Assembly (NCBI GenBank): GCA_902490445.1 | Contig: CABUDZ010000080.1 | Location: 1-9,695, forward strand | DNA length: 9,695 nt | Source: an uncultured Collinsella sp. | Lineage (GTDB): Bacteria > Actinomycetota > Coriobacteriia > Coriobacteriales > Coriobacteriaceae | Direction: 5' to 3' | Part shown: in pieces, positions 7,671 through 9,695 of the stretch | How positions within the stretch are numbered: the stretch's first letter is position 1 | Layout: every line of letters starts with the position of its first letter | Translations under genes and position numbers: made by a program | Notes under the pieces: model-generated | Told to the model about the DNA's origin: nothing | The model's database searches: none | What the model saw: the letters and a program-made list of their open reading frames with translations, nothing else

Positions 7671-7722
7671 AGGCACCCACCCCTGATAGGGGCAGGTCGC
7701 CGCGATACCTCTCACGGTTCAT
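7657..7722 (-). CDS. Possible upstream ORF (21 codons) overlapping the recJ start
   Basis: An ATG at 7722, preceded by AGAGGA with a 9-nt spacer, opens a 21-codon frame that starts MNRERYRGDL and stops with TAA at 7657-7659. It ends 14 nt inside recJ, in another frame. Its own ribosome-binding site looks better exposed than that of recJ, and its translation would run through the hairpin that hides the recJ site. This arrangement suits translational coupling. I infer a regulatory role; the peptide matches no family I know and could be a chance ORF. Confidence 0.4.
   Translation of the reverse strand: MNRERYRGDLPLSGVGAYVIA
7680..7692 (-). promoter_or_regulatory. Hairpin sequestering the recJ ribosome-binding site
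   Basis: On the minus strand CCCCT (7688-7692) pairs with AGGGG (7680-7684) across an ATC loop. The AGGGG arm is the only plausible Shine-Dalgarno of recJ, 9 nt before its ATG, so the stem would block ribosome access when closed. The stem is short but entirely G:C apart from one A:T pair. It lies within the upstream ORF. Confidence 0.4.
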
Positions 7723-7778
7723 AGCGATGAGTCCTCTGTGTATGCCCGCTTCGGCAGGCAGATCTGTTGAACGGATTT

Positions 7779-7806
7779 ATTATACCGTGCAGCGCGGACG
7801 CAAAAC
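7779..7806 (-). promoter_or_regulatory. Probable promoter of the recJ-rel operon
   Basis: A perfect TATAAT -10 box lies on the minus strand at 7779-7784, with a weak GTTTTG -35-like hexamer at 7801-7806 and a 16-bp spacer. Transcription would start near 7772. That gives a leader of about 100 nt carrying the upstream ORF and the ribosome-binding-site hairpin. The -10 is the clearest in the window, while the -35 is poor. Confidence 0.55.
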
Positions 7807-7807
7807 G

Positions 7808-7823
7808 CCGCGGTGCGCCGCGG
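7808..7823. repeat. GC-only inverted repeat next to the recJ -35 region
   Basis: Two copies of the palindromic hexamer CCGCGG (7808-7813 and 7818-7823) are separated by TGCG, forming a perfect 6-bp stem with a 4-nt loop. AAAA lies a few bases before it and TTT directly after it on the plus strand. The repeat abuts the -35 of the recJ promoter on its upstream side, so an operator is possible. The T-run is too short for a convincing terminator. Confidence 0.35.
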
Positions 7824-7849
7824 TTTCGGCAAACGATGGCGGTAATGCC

Positions 7850-7895
7850 CTCGAAATAATCGAGCGTTTCAGCCGCACGGACGCATACGAGCGTC
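7850..7895. repeat. Pair of short inverted repeats upstream of the BASS transporter gene
   Basis: CTCGA (7850-7854) with TCGAG (7860-7864), and GACGC (7880-7884) with GCGTC (7891-7895), are two 5-bp dyads with loops of 5 and 6 nt. They lie 50-95 bp before the transporter ATG, where its promoter and operators should be. I could not assign convincing plus-strand -35/-10 boxes there; TAGCAT at 7896-7901 is a weak -10 candidate. Confidence 0.2.
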
Positions 7896-7944
7896 TAGCA
7901 TATCCATACAAACGAGTTCGCAGATAAAGGGAGTCACGGGACAT

Positions 7945-8943
7945 ATGAAGCAATGGGTTGGGCTGGGCAAGTTTCTCGCGGGGCACATGCAGGTCATCGT
8001 TCCGATTTGCGTGACGCTCGGCGTGCTCTTTCCCCAGCAGATCGGCGTGTTCAAGCCCATCGTTCCCGCCCTGTTTTCCTTTATGACGTTCCAAGGTGCG
8101 CTCAGCAACACCTTTCGCCAGGTGGCCGAGGTGTTCCGCCGTCCCCTGCATTTGATTTTGGCGTTATTTGTCTCAGCCGTGCTCATCCCCATCGCGGCAT
8201 ATGCCATGGGCTCACTGTTCTTTGGTTCCAACCCCAACCTTGTCTGCGGCATCGTGCTCGAGTACAGCGTACCCGTGGCAGTCACCGCCTTTATGTGGAT
8301 TAGCATGTTCGGCGGCAACGGCCCGCTCGCGCTCACCATTATCCTGACGTCCTCGGTTATCTCGCCTGTGACGATTCCTCTTACACTCAAGCTCCTGCTG
8401 GGCGCCACCGTCTCGATTGACGTGCCGAGTATGATGCAGAACATGGCTTTTATGATCGCCATCCCCGCCGTGCTCGGCATCGTGATCAACGAGCTCACGC
8501 GCGGATGGGGACACGAGAAACTCTCCCCCGCGCTCTCGCCCGCCTGCAAGTTCATGATGATGGGCGTCATCGCGTCCAACTCCACCGCCATGAGCGAGTA
8601 CGTGCTGCACATGAACGCGGTGCGCCTAGAAGTCGCCCTCTTTATTTTGACCTTCGCCATCAGCGGCTTTGTCGTCGGTTTTCTGGTCGCCCGTGCGCTC
8701 CATCTGCCATATAGCGAGACGACTACCATGTGCTTTACCTGCGGCATGCGTAACATCTCTTCGGGCGCCGTCATCGCCACGCAGTACTTCCCGGGCGAAG
8801 TCGTGTTTCCCGTTATGTGCGGAACGCTGTTTCAGCAGATACTCGCCTCGCTTATCGGACATCTCTTTGAGCGTCTGACCGGCGAGGAGCGCGCCGCCCA
8901 GCGCAAGCGGGTCGAGGCCGGCCGCAGCGTAATGGCGAAATAG
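7945..8943 (+). CDS. BASS (bile acid:sodium symporter) family transporter
   Basis: This 332-residue integral membrane protein has hydrophobic stretches spaced for about ten transmembrane helices (for example around residues 15-30, 68-92, 99-121, 128-152, 165-182, 228-250 and 285-306) and a charged C-terminal tail. Two family landmarks are visible: a broken-helix region ending GGNGPLALTIILTSSVISP (123-141) and CGMRNISSG (266-274), equivalent to the GMQN segment of ASBT-type proteins. Members carry organic anions such as bile acids, pantoate or keto acids, and no substrate can be named here. Compared from memory with the Neisseria ASBT structure, residues that bind sodium there (Ser-Asn in TM4, Glu and Gln in TM9) appear replaced, so ion coupling may differ. 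The ATG has AAAGGGAG ending 11 nt upstream. The gene stands alone, divergent from recJ and convergent with the DUF4931 gene. Confidence 0.85.
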   Translation: MKQWVGLGKFLAGHMQVIVPICVTLGVLFPQQIGVFKPIVPALFSFMTFQGALSNTFRQVAEVFRRPLHLILALFVSAVLIPIAAYAMGSLFFGSNPNLVCGIVLEYSVPVAVTAFMWISMFGGNGPLALTIILTSSVISPVTIPLTLKLLLGATVSIDVPSMMQNMAFMIAIPAVLGIVINELTRGWGHEKLSPALSPACKFMMMGVIASNSTAMSEYVLHMNAVRLEVALFILTFAISGFVVGFLVARALHLPYSETTTMCFTCGMRNISSGAVIATQYFPGEVVFPVMCGTLFQQILASLIGHLFERLTGEERAAQRKRVEAGRSVMAK

Positions 8944-8977
8944 CCAGCCACAGGCGCGAGGCCGAGCCTTTGGCTAT
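8940..8977. repeat. Inverted repeat spanning both convergent stop codons
   Basis: ATAGCCA (8940-8946) is complementary to TGGCTAT (8971-8977), and AGGC (8952-8955) with GCCT (8966-8969) nests inside. Both convergent genes end in TAG, and both stop codons lie inside the outer arms. The element could act as a bidirectional transcript-end hairpin, but neither side has a T-tract, so it is not a canonical intrinsic terminator. Confidence 0.35.
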
Positions 8978-9695
8978 GCAAGCGCCTCCAGGCGTGCGCG
9001 CAGACGCTCAGCATCGACATCGAGCGTCGTCTCGGCATTGACCTGGGCCAAACGATAGCCCACAAAGTAGGGCGAAACCACCCAACGCGGCAGCGCCTTG
9101 GCAATGGTCCGACCGTCCAGGTGATAGAAGAACAGGTTGTACGACTCTGCGCGACCGCCATGGTGTTCACGCAAAATGTAGCGCAGAACCACCTGAATCG
9201 CATCGGCAAACAGGTCTGCCTCGGCTTGGTCGTGGGCGTCGTCGCTGGCGGCGATTCCCTGTGGGGCCGAGACGTTGACCTCAAAGAATCCCATGATGGG
9301 CTCGGTTGAGATGTTGACCGAGATTCTCCCCTGCTGCCAGACATTGATGCCTTCGAAATTGGCGGAAGTCAGCGCCGCATAGCCGTCCTCCCGTTCCAAG
9401 CCCACAATCTGCATGTGCGGATGGACGAGACTGCCGCCCGAGAGCGGACCCTTGTTCTTGTACATGAGCACACTGCGGTACTGTTGGGAATCGATCATCT
9501 GCTGCCAACAGCCCAGGGCAAACCGCATCACATGATGCAGCTCATCCGGTTCATAGGTCACCAGGTCGGCATCGTGATTGGCCGACTCGATCAATACGGT
9601 CTGACGGGTAGAGCGCAGGGTTTTGAACTTATTCTCGAGCCAAATGCAGTCACCGTCGCGCTGGATGATGTTGGCAAGCCCCTCCGTGTCGCAAA
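8974..9695 (-). CDS. DUF4931 domain protein, GalT/HIT-like (5' end outside the window)
   Basis: The 3' part of a gene (239 codons plus stop) reads open to the right edge. An internal TTG at 9594 is not the start, because conserved sequence continues upstream, including a CDTEG segment like the end of a CPFCD zinc knuckle and an ENKFKTL stretch. HPHMQ (encoded at 9409-9423) matches the His-X-His-X-Gln motif of the HIT and galactose-1-phosphate uridylyltransferase superfamily. The flanking KNKGPLSGGS, the YNLFFYHLDG segment and the SPYFVGY tail match my memory of DUF4931 proteins in Bacillus and relatives. The HPHxQ motif suggests a nucleotidyl transferase or nucleotide hydrolase using a histidine nucleophile. 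The substrate is unknown, and galT itself is unlikely because the sequence around the motif differs. Its stop lies 30 nt from the convergent transporter stop. Confidence 0.85.
   Translation of the reverse strand, partial: CDTEGLANIIQRDGDCIWLENKFKTLRSTRQTVLIESANHDADLVTYEPDELHHVMRFALGCWQQMIDSQQYRSVLMYKNKGPLSGGSLVHPHMQIVGLEREDGYAALTSANFEGINVWQQGRISVNISTEPIMGFFEVNVSAPQGIAASDDAHDQAEADLFADAIQVVLRYILREHHGGRAESYNLFFYHLDGRTIAKALPRWVVSPYFVGYRLAQVNAETTLDVDAERLRARLEALA

Noticed and set aside
7727..7927. 66-codon plus-strand frame ending 17 nt before the transporter start
   Set aside because: It lacks a Shine-Dalgarno site, runs across the recJ promoter and the CCGCGG repeat, and shows no recognisable motif. 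Its proximity to the transporter ribosome-binding site is noted but not convincing.
9592..9594. TTG at 9594 as the start of the right-edge gene
   Set aside because: The frame stays open to the window edge, and the upstream residues match the conserved N-terminal part of DUF4931 proteins, so the gene begins outside the window.

Overview
The window is GC-rich bacterial chromosome (about 60% G+C by eye) with purine-rich Shine-Dalgarno sites and tightly packed housekeeping genes. The proteins resemble Firmicutes relatives (a FbaA-type class II aldolase, a DUF4931 protein, a recJ-relA-hydrolase gene order), while base composition and codon use look actinobacterial. I infer a gut Coriobacteriia of Collinsella type. 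This is recognition from memory; no 16S rRNA or marker search was possible.

Layout, left to right. Positions 1-177 hold no gene but contain a strikingly self-complementary stretch (64-156) that could be a structured RNA or a DNA element. Then come fba (178-1044, minus) with its promoter region, and a glyoxalase-II-like metallo-beta-lactamase-fold hydrolase (1239-1922, minus). A textbook intrinsic terminator (1938-1970) follows rel (2007-4367, minus), a bifunctional (p)ppGpp synthetase/hydrolase. Upstream of rel is recJ (4383-7670, minus), a 1095-residue protein that fuses a complete RecJ nuclease to a RecQ-like DEAH helicase. A 274-bp divergent intergenic region (7671-7944) carries the recJ promoter, a probable 21-codon upstream ORF overlapping the recJ start, a hairpin that hides the recJ ribosome-binding site, and several inverted repeats. 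On the plus strand lies a BASS-family membrane transporter (7945-8943). It converges on a partial DUF4931 (GalT/HIT-like) gene that runs off the right edge (8974 to beyond 9695, minus).

Functional links. recJ and rel are 15 nt apart and very likely one operon, joining DNA end-processing to the stringent-response enzyme. The hydrolase gene sits behind the rel terminator and would be expressed by read-through or from a promoter I could not identify. fba is a separately promoted glycolytic gene. The transporter and the DUF4931 gene appear independent of the others.

The most unusual items are the RecJ-RecQ-like fusion, the overlapping upstream ORF with a sequestered recJ ribosome-binding site, the structured element at the left edge, and a BASS transporter whose classical sodium-ligand residues look substituted. 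I found no defence system, CRISPR array, mobile element, tRNA or rRNA.
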